From assembly GCF_005696555.1 (NCBI RefSeq), contig NZ_CP040005.1, forward strand, positions 186,001 to 250,000: a stretch of DNA of 64,000 nt. Reading direction: 5' to 3'. The notes below the pieces were generated by a model. It did not search any database and was not told the origin of the DNA. It worked only from the letters and a program-made list of their open reading frames with translations. The position numbers were made by a program, and so were the translations under genes. Source of the stretch: Actinomyces sp. oral taxon 171 str. F0337. GTDB taxonomy: Bacteria > Actinomycetota > Actinomycetes > Actinomycetales > Actinomycetaceae. Of the stretch, positions 1-7,733 are shown piece by piece; the stretch's first letter is position 1; every line of letters starts with the position of its first letter.

Positions 1-54
1 AACGGCGTGGAGAAGGATGCTGCCCAGGCTGCCAGCCCCCGTTAAGGTCATCTC

Positions 55-789
55 GTGAAACCCTTCCTCTTCCTGGCCACCCGTAGCGACGACGAGCCCG
101 CCGACGCCGAGTACGAGGCATTCCTCAAGCGCACCGGCCTGGATGAGTCCACGCTCCGTCGCCTGCGCCTGGAGTCCCAGTCCCTGCCGCAGATCGACCT
201 GGACGACTGGTCCGGAATCCTCGTGGGTGGCTCCCCCTTCAACGCCTCCACCCCGCCGGAGAAGAAGTCCGCCACCCAGAAGCGGGTCGAGGCCGAGCTC
301 TCCGGACTGCTCGACCGCGTCGTCGCGGCCGACTTCCCCTTCTTCGGCGCCTGCTACGGCGTCGGCACGCTCGCCTGCCACCAGGGCGCCGTCGTCGACA
401 CCACCTACGGCGAGGCCGTCACCGCCCCCGAGGTCACTCTCACCGAGGCCGGCCTGGCCGACCCGATCTGCACCGGCGTCCCGAAGGTCTTCCAGGCCTT
501 CGTCGCCCACAAGGAGGCGGTCACGACGCTGCCGCCCCATGCCGTCGTCCTGGGGGCCGGCCAGGCCTGCCCAGTCCAGATGTTCCGGATCGGGAGCAAC
601 CTGTACGCCACTCAGTTCCATCCCGAGCTCGACGGCGACTACCTCGCCCACCGGCTCGGCTTCTACGCCGGTCACGGCTACTTCGCTGACGACGAGCTCG
701 CCGAGCTCCAGGCTCGCGTGCGCCTCGACGACGTCTCCGACTCCTGGAAGCTCCTGGCCAACTTCGTGTCCGTCCACGCCCGCGACTGA
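55..789 (+). CDS. Class I glutamine amidotransferase-like protein
   Basis: This 244-residue protein has the fold markers of a free-standing class I glutamine amidotransferase, the GMP-synthase-like GATase1 group. The nucleophile elbow FFGACYGVG carries Cys100, and QFHPELD supplies His189 and Glu191, so the Cys-His-Glu triad is complete. Such proteins hydrolyse glutamine or gamma-glutamyl compounds in the cytoplasm; the acceptor substrate cannot be read from sequence. The start is GTG with an AAGG-type ribosome site about 10 bases upstream. A paralog at 6315-7052 shares the MKPF start and overall length but has lost the triad. An inverted repeat CGCCCG/CGGGCG overlaps the stop codon. Confidence 0.85.
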   Translation: MKPFLFLATRSDDEPADAEYEAFLKRTGLDESTLRRLRLESQSLPQIDLDDWSGILVGGSPFNASTPPEKKSATQKRVEAELSGLLDRVVAADFPFFGACYGVGTLACHQGAVVDTTYGEAVTAPEVTLTEAGLADPICTGVPKVFQAFVAHKEAVTTLPPHAVVLGAGQACPVQMFRIGSNLYATQFHPELDGDYLAHRLGFYAGHGYFADDELAELQARVRLDDVSDSWKLLANFVSVHARD

Positions 790-958
790 CGGGCGCTGGA
801 AGTCCGACGGGGTTGATCCGGGCTTCAGAGGATCAGGCGCCGGCCTGACGTCGCCCCAGCGGGGACGTGCGCCCTTGAGGGCTGTGTTCTGCTTCTGTTC
901 TCACGGTTAAGGTTCCAGGCCGTCGTGGTTGCTCATCGGTGGATGCTCTGACGCGTTC

Positions 959-1402
959 TCAAGGCTGCTTCGGAGATGATTGAGGGAAGGTCTCTTCAAT
1001 GAACGAGGCTATGTCCCAGTAACTCGGGTCGTACCACTCCATGAATGAGGGGGAGCCGTCATCGCCAAAGTGGAGCACGGTAAGAGCGTCATAAAAGACG
1101 AGCATATCGTCGAAGAGTGAGCTGTGATGCCCCTTCTCTTGTAGCGTCTGCTTGATGAGGGTGGGGGAGGAGGTGAGGCTGACTCCTTCGAGTGCGTCTC
1201 CTTCGACTGTGAGGAGAGACAGTATGATGGCCACACCATCTTTCATGTGGACGTGAATGACCCTCGTTGAGGTGCCCAGCTCGATCGTGCCGATGTGCAC
1301 TTCATGCCCGGGAAATGATGACTCGTGAAGTCTGGTGCAGAGGTGCTGGTAGTACGTCAAGGGCTGTCCGGTTTGTATGCCCGGCGGTTCTCCTAGTCGC
1401 AT
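959..1402 (-). CDS. Hypothetical protein, 147 aa
   Basis: I do not recognise the family. The protein is soluble, with no signal peptide or membrane segment. It ends in an acidic, aromatic stretch (FMEWYDPSYWDIASFIEETF) that looks like a genuine folded domain, of the kind seen in small immunity or SMI1-like proteins, but no defining motif is present. The ATG at 1400-1402 lacks a clear ribosome site, and no better in-frame start is visible. It stands alone between the amidotransferase gene and a 535-base gene-poor stretch. Base usage is less GC-rich than its neighbours, which would fit an acquired gene. Confidence 0.55.
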   Translation of the reverse strand: MRLGEPPGIQTGQPLTYYQHLCTRLHESSFPGHEVHIGTIELGTSTRVIHVHMKDGVAIILSLLTVEGDALEGVSLTSSPTLIKQTLQEKGHHSSLFDDMLVFYDALTVLHFGDDGSPSFMEWYDPSYWDIASFIEETFPQSSPKQP

Positions 1403-1937
1403 ACGAAGAGCCTAACAGGCGGAATGGCGGCTTTTAGAGACTCTGAAGAGGTGCATTCATCTGGGATACAACTATATCCCCGATGGGAGGTGCAGAGGTC
1501 CCCGCTCACATGCTTGGCCGGCCTGCGTCTCCGTGATGCAAGGACAGGATCGGCAGGGTCTTCGTCGGCTCTTGCTGGTTGCGGCCGATCTCGTCGCAGG
1601 TCCGATGCGGTCGGGGTGGTCCCGGGATGCCATCTCCGAGCGTCTACTCCACGAAGGTGGCAATGCACCGGCCAGGGGCTGTGCATACTGCACGAACCCC
1701 CGCACCTCATGACTACGCACAACCCTCTTCCAATGGCCTCCGCCCCTCGTGCAGTGCCCTCGCGCCGCGAGGGCGACTGGGGCAGCGGTCGACAGGTGCG
1801 CCCCGCCTCTGTGTCCCAGTTCGCCCAGCGCGGGAGGGGGTGCGTGCGGTGCGGGCGAGGTGAATGCTGGGGTACCCACCCGGGCCGAATCGTCTGATCG
1901 ATCCCGAAAACCCAGGACATACAGAAAGGACTCGCGC
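1403..1937. other. Gene-poor stretch, possible decayed sequence
   Basis: Apart from the weak 58-codon frame at 1536-1712 I find no gene here. Longer open frames on both strands are Arg/Pro/Ser-rich GC artefacts without ribosome sites. Near 1421-1437 the string GAATGGCGGCTTTTAG matches one arm of the 43.7-kb inverted-repeat element at 15 of 16 bases. The last 70 bases should hold the promoter and ribosome site (AGAAAGGA) of the oxidoreductase gene. Confidence 0.5.
1536..1712 (+). CDS. Possible short ORF or gene remnant, 58 aa
   Basis: A short frame starts at ATG 1536 and ends at TGA 1710-1712. Its middle (RRLLLVAADLVAGPMRSGW, then a helix-like SRDAISERLLHEGG) reads more like real protein than the Arg/Pro-rich shadows around it. 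No ribosome site precedes it and I do not recognise a family. It may be a small gene or, more likely, a fragment of a degraded one. Confidence 0.2.
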   Translation: MQGQDRQGLRRLLLVAADLVAGPMRSGWSRDAISERLLHEGGNAPARGCAYCTNPRTS

Positions 1938-2624
1938 ATGTCCCGCATTGTCATGATCGGGGGCCACGGCAAGGTCGCGCTGCTGGCCTCCCCGCTGCTG
2001 GTGGACGCCGGCCACGAGGTCGTCTCCCTCATCCGCAACCCCGACCACTCCGCCGACGTCGCCGCCACCGGAGCCACCCCGCTGGTCCTGTCCGTCGAGG
2101 AAGCCGACGTCGCTGAGCTCACTCGGGTCTTCGCCGGTGCTGACGCGATCGTCTGGTCCGCCGGGGCCGGCGGCAAGGGCGGCCCGGAGCGCACCGACGC
2201 CGTCGACCGCGCCGCCGCCATCCGCTCCATGGAGGCCGCCGCCGCAGCCGGGGTCACGCGCTACGTCATGGTCTCCTTCCTCACCGCCTACGGCGAGGTT
2301 CCCGACGACCACCCGCTGCGCGCCTACGCCATTGCCAAGATCGCGGCAGACCGACACCTGCAGACCACCGACCTGGCCTGGACGATCCTGGGGCCGGGCC
2401 TGCTGACCCTGGATGAACCCACCGGTGCCATCACCGTGGCTCGCGTCCCCAAGGGCACCCCGACCTCGAAGGCACCGACGTCGCGTGGCAACGTGGCTCA
2501 TGTCATCGCCGCCGTGCTCGCCGAGCCGGCCAGCATCGGCAAGGTCATCCCCTTCTACGACGGTGACACCCCCATCGCTCAGGCTGTTGCCGATGTGCCA
2601 CAGGAGTACGCCGACCTGTCCTGA
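1938..2624 (+). CDS. NAD(P)-binding Rossmann oxidoreductase (atypical SDR)
   Basis: This 228-residue protein belongs to the NAD(P)H-binding atypical SDR / NmrA-like group (YwnB/YhfK type). The N-terminal MSRIVMIGGHGKVA contains the GGxGxxA-like dinucleotide loop. AGADAIVWSAGAGG follows as the usual fourth-strand region, and YVMVSFLTAYGE lies where the active-site strand would be. The ATG at 1938 is chosen because AGAAAGGA lies 8 bases upstream and the Rossmann strand begins at once; the open frame extends further upstream without coding character. The substrate is unknown. It is transcribed alone and converges on the KMSDGK lipoprotein gene. Confidence 0.85.
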   Translation: MSRIVMIGGHGKVALLASPLLVDAGHEVVSLIRNPDHSADVAATGATPLVLSVEEADVAELTRVFAGADAIVWSAGAGGKGGPERTDAVDRAAAIRSMEAAAAAGVTRYVMVSFLTAYGEVPDDHPLRAYAIAKIAADRHLQTTDLAWTILGPGLLTLDEPTGAITVARVPKGTPTSKAPTSRGNVAHVIAAVLAEPASIGKVIPFYDGDTPIAQAVADVPQEYADLS

Positions 2625-2754
2625 CCGTCTTCCTGGTCAGCATGGTCCAGAACCTCCGGCCGAGCCTATCCGCGGGAGCGCGGGTCGGGACTGCCGCTGC
2701 CGACTGGACCGCTGTCAGCTCTGTCGAGTACCTCCTCCGCCGGTCTGTCAGTGT

Positions 2755-2790
2755 GTTGGCCCGTGCCCACCGTGGCGGGTACGGGCCAAC
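2755..2790. terminator. Bidirectional hairpin between convergent genes
   Basis: GTTGGCCCGT at 2755-2764 pairs with ACGGGCCAAC at 2781-2790, with further GC pairing inside. It lies between the oxidoreductase (+) and the lipoprotein (-). No long T-run follows on either side, so it would be a GC-hairpin type terminator. Confidence 0.55.
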
Positions 2791-2823
2791 GCGCGTCGTG
2801 AGGATCAGCTCATTGGGTGGGCA

Positions 2824-3126
2824 CTACTTGCCGTCCGACATACTGCTGGCCGAGGGGGCGGGCGACATCTTGTCGTCGCTCATCTTGCCGTCCGACATGC
2901 TGTCGGGGGTGGCATTGTCGGCCATCTTCCCGTCGGACATCTTGGTGTCGGCGGTCTTACCGTCACTCATCTTGCCATCGGACATCTTGTTGTCGCTCAT
3001 GGTGCCGCTGGGGGTGGAGGTCTGCTCCATCTTGTTCTTGTCGGCATTCGTGGAACCGCAGGCGGCGGTACCGACGGCGAGGGCGGCAACGAGCAGGGCG
3101 GCTGACACGATCTTGCGAGTACGCAT
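2824..3126 (-). CDS. Small repeat lipoprotein (KMSDGK repeats)
   Basis: This 100-residue secreted protein begins MRTRKIVSAALLVAALAVGT, a charged n-region and hydrophobic core ending in TAAC, a lipobox-like site with Cys23. The mature part is almost entirely a degenerate pentapeptide repeat: MSD(G/N/D)K or MAD/TAD variants occur about nine times, and the protein ends MSDGK. It resembles the MxKDx-type low-complexity repeat proteins of other bacteria, whose function is not established. Met, Asp and Lys dominate, so metal or polyanion binding is conceivable but unproven. The ATG at 3124-3126 has an AGGAG site (in CCAAGGAGTTCTCCC) just upstream. Confidence 0.75.
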   Translation of the reverse strand: MRTRKIVSAALLVAALAVGTAACGSTNADKNKMEQTSTPSGTMSDNKMSDGKMSDGKTADTKMSDGKMADNATPDSMSDGKMSDDKMSPAPSASSMSDGK

Positions 3127-3194
3127 GGGAGAACTCCTTGGTGACATGGGTAGGCGACGTGGCCAGGTGAGTGGCGTACCGACGTGGTGCGCCG

Positions 3195-4688
3195 TCACCA
3201 GGAGTTCGGAGCCGACGGGCGCATGGATGCCCCTGGTGGAGTGATGCCAGTCACTTCCGATGGGTGCGTCGGTGCACCTTCGGCGTACGTGGGAGCGGCG
3301 GCTCCGACACTGGGTAACCCAATGGTCAAGGTCTGTGATGTGCTCCAGGGCGTCGGCGTGTGCTGTCTGACGCAGGAGTTGCGGCGCATGAGCACCGTCA
3401 GGCCGATGGCGAGAAGGGCGAGGAGGATCGATGCCAACCAGGCCCGGAACTCCGCGTGCGGGTGGGCACCCGTACCGATGCTGGTCAGACCGAGCACCGA
3501 GGAGACGATGGCGCCGGATAAGCCGAACACGGAGAGAATATACATGTTGACCAGCGCCATGAGAGCTGGGGCGACTCCAACGGTGTAGCGGAATGCTCGG
3601 CTGGTGGGGGATGAGAATCCCAGATAAAGACTGATCGAGGCGATGGTGGCCACGATGATCATGATGACCACCCCGGCAGTGAGCGGTATTCCCTGACCGT
3701 CCGGCCTGCCTGAGGGGGACATCCACACGTTGGCTGAATGGTCGCTCAGGTCCGATTGATATATTTCTCCATGGATGCACAGTCTCATGAGTCGATGGGC
3801 CATGGACACGAGGAGGAATAGGTTCACCGCCATTCCGAGGTTGACCAGCCATTGTCGAGGGGGGCGGGTGGTCCTCCCCATCAGGGTCGTGAAGATCGCC
3901 GCACCACCGGTGGCCAGAAGACACAAAATGGGGAGGGGGTTTCCGATGATGCTGTTGTTAAGGATCAATGTGTCGATGAAGAATATTTGAAGTGCGGCTG
4001 CGGTCGTGATGGTACTGGCTTGGTTCCTGGTGATGGTGATGATGGGAATAGGGAGAAGGATGAGCCACCAGGCACCCAATGTATGTGGAATGTAATACAG
4101 TGCTTTGTAGTAGTCTTGCGTTGTGGGATTCTGCAAGGAGGGGAAGGCGGGGTGCGCGGACGCGTCATTGATTGCCCATATCACATGAATCCCAACTGCT
4201 AACAGCGTCAGCACGAGGGCGGCCACTCGGTCGCGCCTCCAGGGGGCGGGTGAGGAGAGGGCGGCCTTGTGGGTGACACCGAGTGGCGGTGCGCTGACCA
4301 TCGATGGCCGGGCGAACGACTGCGGGGTCACAGAAGCAGGACTGGGAGAGAACCTGGGAAAGCTGGCGGTGGGACCCGCCGAGTAGGGGGCGGCATCAGT
4401 CCCGTTGGCGACGATCCCGCTGGCGGGCTGGCCAATGCTGGACAGGTGCGGGGCCACCGGCTGTGTCGGAGTAGCTGTCTGCCCGCGGAAAAGATGGGGG
4501 TAGTCGGCCCGCTGCCCGCTCTGGGGAACGTGGCCCGGTGTGTAGGGCGCATGCGGGGGTGGCGAGGAGGGGGCCGGCCCGTCAGGCATCACGCCGTACG
4601 GCGTCGCCGGGTGATGCTCGGAGGCGCCCGACGGCGTTGGGCTGGGGCTGCTCTGAGGAGGTTGAGGTGGCTGCCGCATACGTGGCAT
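3195..4688 (-). CDS. Proline-rich polytopic membrane protein A
   Basis: This 497-residue protein has a long disordered N-terminal third rich in Pro, Ser, His and Gln, then about eight hydrophobic segments beginning near residue 150 (VAALVLTLLAVGIHVIWAI). It is organised like the next gene upstream (4761-6224): the same Pro-rich cytoplasmic head, the same number of membrane spans, and a loop before the sixth span with a charged GQGIPLTAG / GGGIPLIPS motif. I do not recognise a named family. The start is uncertain, because ATG 4688 has no clear ribosome site and internal ATGs exist. The C-terminal 60 residues after the last span are polar. Confidence 0.65.
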   Translation of the reverse strand: MPRMRQPPQPPQSSPSPTPSGASEHHPATPYGVMPDGPAPSSPPPHAPYTPGHVPQSGQRADYPHLFRGQTATPTQPVAPHLSSIGQPASGIVANGTDAAPYSAGPTASFPRFSPSPASVTPQSFARPSMVSAPPLGVTHKAALSSPAPWRRDRVAALVLTLLAVGIHVIWAINDASAHPAFPSLQNPTTQDYYKALYYIPHTLGAWWLILLPIPIITITRNQASTITTAAALQIFFIDTLILNNSIIGNPLPILCLLATGGAAIFTTLMGRTTRPPRQWLVNLGMAVNLFLLVSMAHRLMRLCIHGEIYQSDLSDHSANVWMSPSGRPDGQGIPLTAGVVIMIIVATIASISLYLGFSSPTSRAFRYTVGVAPALMALVNMYILSVFGLSGAIVSSVLGLTSIGTGAHPHAEFRAWLASILLALLAIGLTVLMRRNSCVRQHTPTPWSTSQTLTIGLPSVGAAAPTYAEGAPTHPSEVTGITPPGASMRPSAPNSW

Positions 4689-4760
4689 TGTGCTTGAGGT
4701 GCCGGCCGGTGTCGATGACCAGGGCGACGCTGCGTGCTGGACCCGCGATTCCGGATGGGC

Positions 4761-6224
4761 TCAGTACCCGCTGTATCCGCTCCCCCACGGTGACTGGGAC
4801 CGATGGTGCCGGCTGAAGCGGTTCTGCATGCCCCCTGCCCCTCCAGCATGAAGTCCCTGCTGGATGCCGCTCACGGACTCCCGGTTGGTGAGCTGACGGG
4901 CGGCAGCCACCGCCGATCCGATGGTGATGATCCCGATGACGACGACTGTCAGCAGCATGAAACCGGTTTCGGATGGCGTGTGGCTGTGTCCGTCACTCGA
5001 GAGTATTCCGAAGGCGGTGGAGACGATGATGTTGTAGAGGGTCAGCAGGGATGCGCAGGCAATGGAGGTTATCTTGAAAATCTTGTCGTAAGAGCCTCGG
5101 GCCGCCTGGATGGAGCTGATACCCGAAAGGACGACGATGAGGCTGGAGAATGCCAGGCTCGGTATCAGAGGAATGCCGCCCCCATCGGATTCCGACCACA
5201 CGAGCCAGAGGTGTGACGTGTAGTGAGTGACACTCCGACCTTGCGATACCAAGATGTAGGTGATCCAGCCTAAATTTGCGAAACGGTGGATCGCGTTGAA
5301 GAGGATGAACTGACAAGAGCCCACGGCGAGGGTCACGATCCAGGACCGCGGCTCCTGCAGCCTCTGGTTGAGTCGTACGGTGGCGACTGCCCCGACTGTG
5401 GCGACGACGAAAGAAAGAACAATGATGACGGCGTTGATGTGAACCTGATGGGACTGGGCGGTCCCGGTTGGGAGCATGAGCATCAGAAATCCGTACCACA
5501 GCGCTAATCCTGTCATCTCGGAAATGGGCTGGTTTCGGAAGAGGCGCCGGACGGCGAGGAAGAGCCACCACAGGCTCGGTGTGATGCTGAGGTATATCAG
5601 TGAGGCCGTCAGTCTGGAGATGGAGAGCCAGCTTTGCTTGCCCGCAAGGTACACATTCATAGAAGTAATGAAGCTCACGGTCTCCAGTGCGGAGAGCGCG
5701 AGCAGGGCCACGAGTGCCAGGGTCTTCGCACCGCGCCACGGAACACCCTGTCCTGTGCCGATGGACTGAGGTGAGGTGGCTTCCGGGCGCGCACCGCCCA
5801 GCTGCGGCGGTCTGGCGGAGGTGGCGTAACCCGGGGCGGAGTAGCCCGGGGCGGTGACTGCCCCGACCAGGTACCCGGCCCCGGTGTCCGATCCCGCGCC
5901 TCGTGGGTAGTGCGGGTACTGCTGGTACTGCTGCTGATGCGGCTGGTACTGCGGTGCGAAGACGTGTGCGGACGCAGACGGATGGGGCTGCCCCGGGAGG
6001 GCGGAGGCCCCGGGTGAGTGAGGCGCCGACTGCGTTGGGATCGCACCCTGTTCAGGGAGCACGTAGGCGCCGTAGCCGGCCGGCGTCGGCGCTTGTCCGT
6101 AGGTCGTCCCGCCCTGTGGAGCGCTCACCGGAGGTCGGCCGTAGGCGGCCTGCGGAGCGTACGACGGACTCGATGGGCCGCTCTGTTCCTGTGGCGGCCC
6201 TGGATGGGCAGGTGGGTAAGTCAT
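4761..6224 (-). CDS. Proline-rich polytopic membrane protein B
   Basis: This 487-residue protein opens with about 165 residues of Pro/Gln/Tyr/Ser-rich sequence (many YGQ, YQPHQQQYQQ and PGYSAPGYA strings), then about eight transmembrane segments and a short C-terminal tail rich in Gly and Ser ending WGSGYSGY. Such heads are common in actinobacterial membrane proteins whose function is unknown. It is the tandem paralog of protein A, 72 bases apart on the same strand, so the two are probably co-transcribed. An AGGACC site precedes ATG 6224. The low sequence identity but shared plan suggests an old duplication. Confidence 0.7.
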   Translation of the reverse strand: MTYPPAHPGPPQEQSGPSSPSYAPQAAYGRPPVSAPQGGTTYGQAPTPAGYGAYVLPEQGAIPTQSAPHSPGASALPGQPHPSASAHVFAPQYQPHQQQYQQYPHYPRGAGSDTGAGYLVGAVTAPGYSAPGYATSARPPQLGGARPEATSPQSIGTGQGVPWRGAKTLALVALLALSALETVSFITSMNVYLAGKQSWLSISRLTASLIYLSITPSLWWLFLAVRRLFRNQPISEMTGLALWYGFLMLMLPTGTAQSHQVHINAVIIVLSFVVATVGAVATVRLNQRLQEPRSWIVTLAVGSCQFILFNAIHRFANLGWITYILVSQGRSVTHYTSHLWLVWSESDGGGIPLIPSLAFSSLIVVLSGISSIQAARGSYDKIFKITSIACASLLTLYNIIVSTAFGILSSDGHSHTPSETGFMLLTVVVIGIITIGSAVAAARQLTNRESVSGIQQGLHAGGAGGMQNRFSRHHRSQSPWGSGYSGY

Positions 6225-6314
6225 GGCAAGGTCCTGATGGTCGTGGCTCTCCGTTCCGGAGCTGCGCCTGTACCCCCGAGTCCTTCGGGGCGTCCGGCCC
6301 CCAGGAGTGGCAGC

Positions 6315-7052
6315 TCAGTCGCGTGCGAAGTACGAGACGAAGTTGCGGATGATCTGTCCGGCGTCGTGCGCCTCAGCGGACCGGGCCTGAGTGAGGATGT
6401 CCTCGCTCATGTCCGGGTCGCCGTAACCGGCCTCGTCGTAGATGCTGACGCGCCGCTCGAACCGGACGGCGTCGAGCTCGGGGTTGAACTGGCAGGCGTA
6501 GACGTTCCTGCCCACGCGCAGCATCTGGACCGGGCAGTCGGGCGAGCTCGCCAGCAGGGTCGCGTGCGCGGGCACCTCCCCGACGCCCTCATAGTGGCCT
6601 GCGAACACCGTGACCACCTGGGGGAGTCCCTCCAGGACCGGGTCCTCGCGACCCTCCGCCGTCAGGAACAGGTCGACGGCGCCCAGCTCCTCACCGAACT
6701 CCTCCTGCGTCCCGGTGCCCAGGTAATCGGCCAGCACCTGCAGCGCGACGCCGGTGGCCAGGAGGGGGATGCCCTCCTTGAGAACCACCCCGAGCAGCTC
6801 GCGGATCTGCTCCTCGACGTTGCGTTGACTGCGGGTCTTCTCAGCCGCCGGCGTGTCCGCGTTGTAGGGGCTGGCCCCGATGAGCACCCCGGAGACATCG
6901 GCCGCGGTGAAGGAGTCGAGGAAGTCGACCTCCTCCAGGGCGATGTGCTGCAGGTCGCCGCGTGATAGGCCGCTCTGAGCCAGGAAGGACTCGTACTCGT
7001 CCTGCGCCGCCTCGTGCTCGGGGCGCGTAGTCACCATGATGAAAGGCTTCAC
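6315..7052 (-). CDS. Amidotransferase-like pseudoenzyme (no catalytic Cys/His)
   Basis: This 245-residue protein is a full-length paralog of the amidotransferase at 55-789. Both begin MKPF, and both carry a VGRNVYACQF / IGSNLYATQF block and a PVQM block. The nucleophile elbow reads PLLATGVALQ, placing Gly101 where the active paralog has Cys100. The triad His is Asn190 in QFNPELD; only the Glu remains. It therefore should not hydrolyse glutamine. The reading frame is intact with normal codon use, so it looks maintained, perhaps as a regulatory or binding partner. It lies downstream of the DUF4190-like gene on the same strand. Confidence 0.8.
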   Translation of the reverse strand: MKPFIMVTTRPEHEAAQDEYESFLAQSGLSRGDLQHIALEEVDFLDSFTAADVSGVLIGASPYNADTPAAEKTRSQRNVEEQIRELLGVVLKEGIPLLATGVALQVLADYLGTGTQEEFGEELGAVDLFLTAEGREDPVLEGLPQVVTVFAGHYEGVGEVPAHATLLASSPDCPVQMLRVGRNVYACQFNPELDAVRFERRVSIYDEAGYGDPDMSEDILTQARSAEAHDAGQIIRNFVSYFARD

Positions 7053-7097
7053 GGGACCACTGTAGGGGACCTGATGGCAGGGTGTGGCCGTGTGGCC

Positions 7098-7481
7098 CTA
7101 GGTCACGAACAGCACGAGCACGAGGATGCAGGACCACAGGACCATGGAGGCTCCTCCCAGAACGAGCCCCAGCCAGGCCAGTCCCTCACCGGAGTCGTAG
7201 CTGTGGCGCAGGCGCCGCAGCGCACTGATGCCCAGGAAGATCGCGGCGACGCCGATGAGGGGGATGAAGCTGAGCAGTCCACCGAGCAGGGCGGCCGACG
7301 CCCTGGAGTCGGTACGAGGGAGGGGTGCCGTGTAGCCGGGGCCGGAGAAGATCTCTGCCGGGTCGAGGTTCTCGGTGCCGGGGAAGACGAATCCCGGAGG
7401 GAGCCCGTTGACGTACTGCTCCGAACCCGGCGAAAAGGGCGGTGCGCTCTGTCCTGGAGGGGAGGTCCCGGCGGTGCTCAT
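7098..7481 (-). CDS. DUF4190-like small membrane protein
   Basis: The first 55 residues are polar and Pro/Gly-rich. They are followed by two hydrophobic helices, ALLGGLLSFIPLIGVAAIFL and a C-terminal LGLVLGGASMVLWSCILVLV, separated by SALRRLRHSYDSGEGLAW. This two-helix hairpin with a short basic/GxGLA loop is the DUF4190 pattern of actinobacterial membrane proteins, whose role is unknown. I take ATG 7481; an in-frame GTG at 7496 would add five residues. It ends 45 bases before the amidotransferase-like pseudoenzyme and may be co-transcribed with it. Confidence 0.65.
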   Translation of the reverse strand: MSTAGTSPPGQSAPPFSPGSEQYVNGLPPGFVFPGTENLDPAEIFSGPGYTAPLPRTDSRASAALLGGLLSFIPLIGVAAIFLGISALRRLRHSYDSGEGLAWLGLVLGGASMVLWSCILVLVLFVT

Positions 7482-7733
7482 GCCCACATCTTGCACCGTC
7501 GGGGCCCGATGGCGGCATCCTCCCCACGGACGACTCCGGGCGGCGGCCGGACGCCCGCGAGGGGCCCGTCAGGCGCCCGCGAGGGGACCCGGTCCGCGCA
7601 CCTCCCGCGCAGGGGCTATGCTGAAGTCCCGGCAGGCTCTGCCGGGTCCTGCCAAGCGTCCCGCGGGTCTCCCGCGAGTGGATTTCCCACGGGACACAGT
7701 CATTCCCCTCGTTGCTTAGGCAGGAGCTCACTC

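Noticed and set aside
1424..1897. 157-codon plus-strand frame upstream of the oxidoreductase
   Set aside because: Arg/Ser/Gly-rich without a ribosome site; the minus-strand frames over the same region have the same artefact look.
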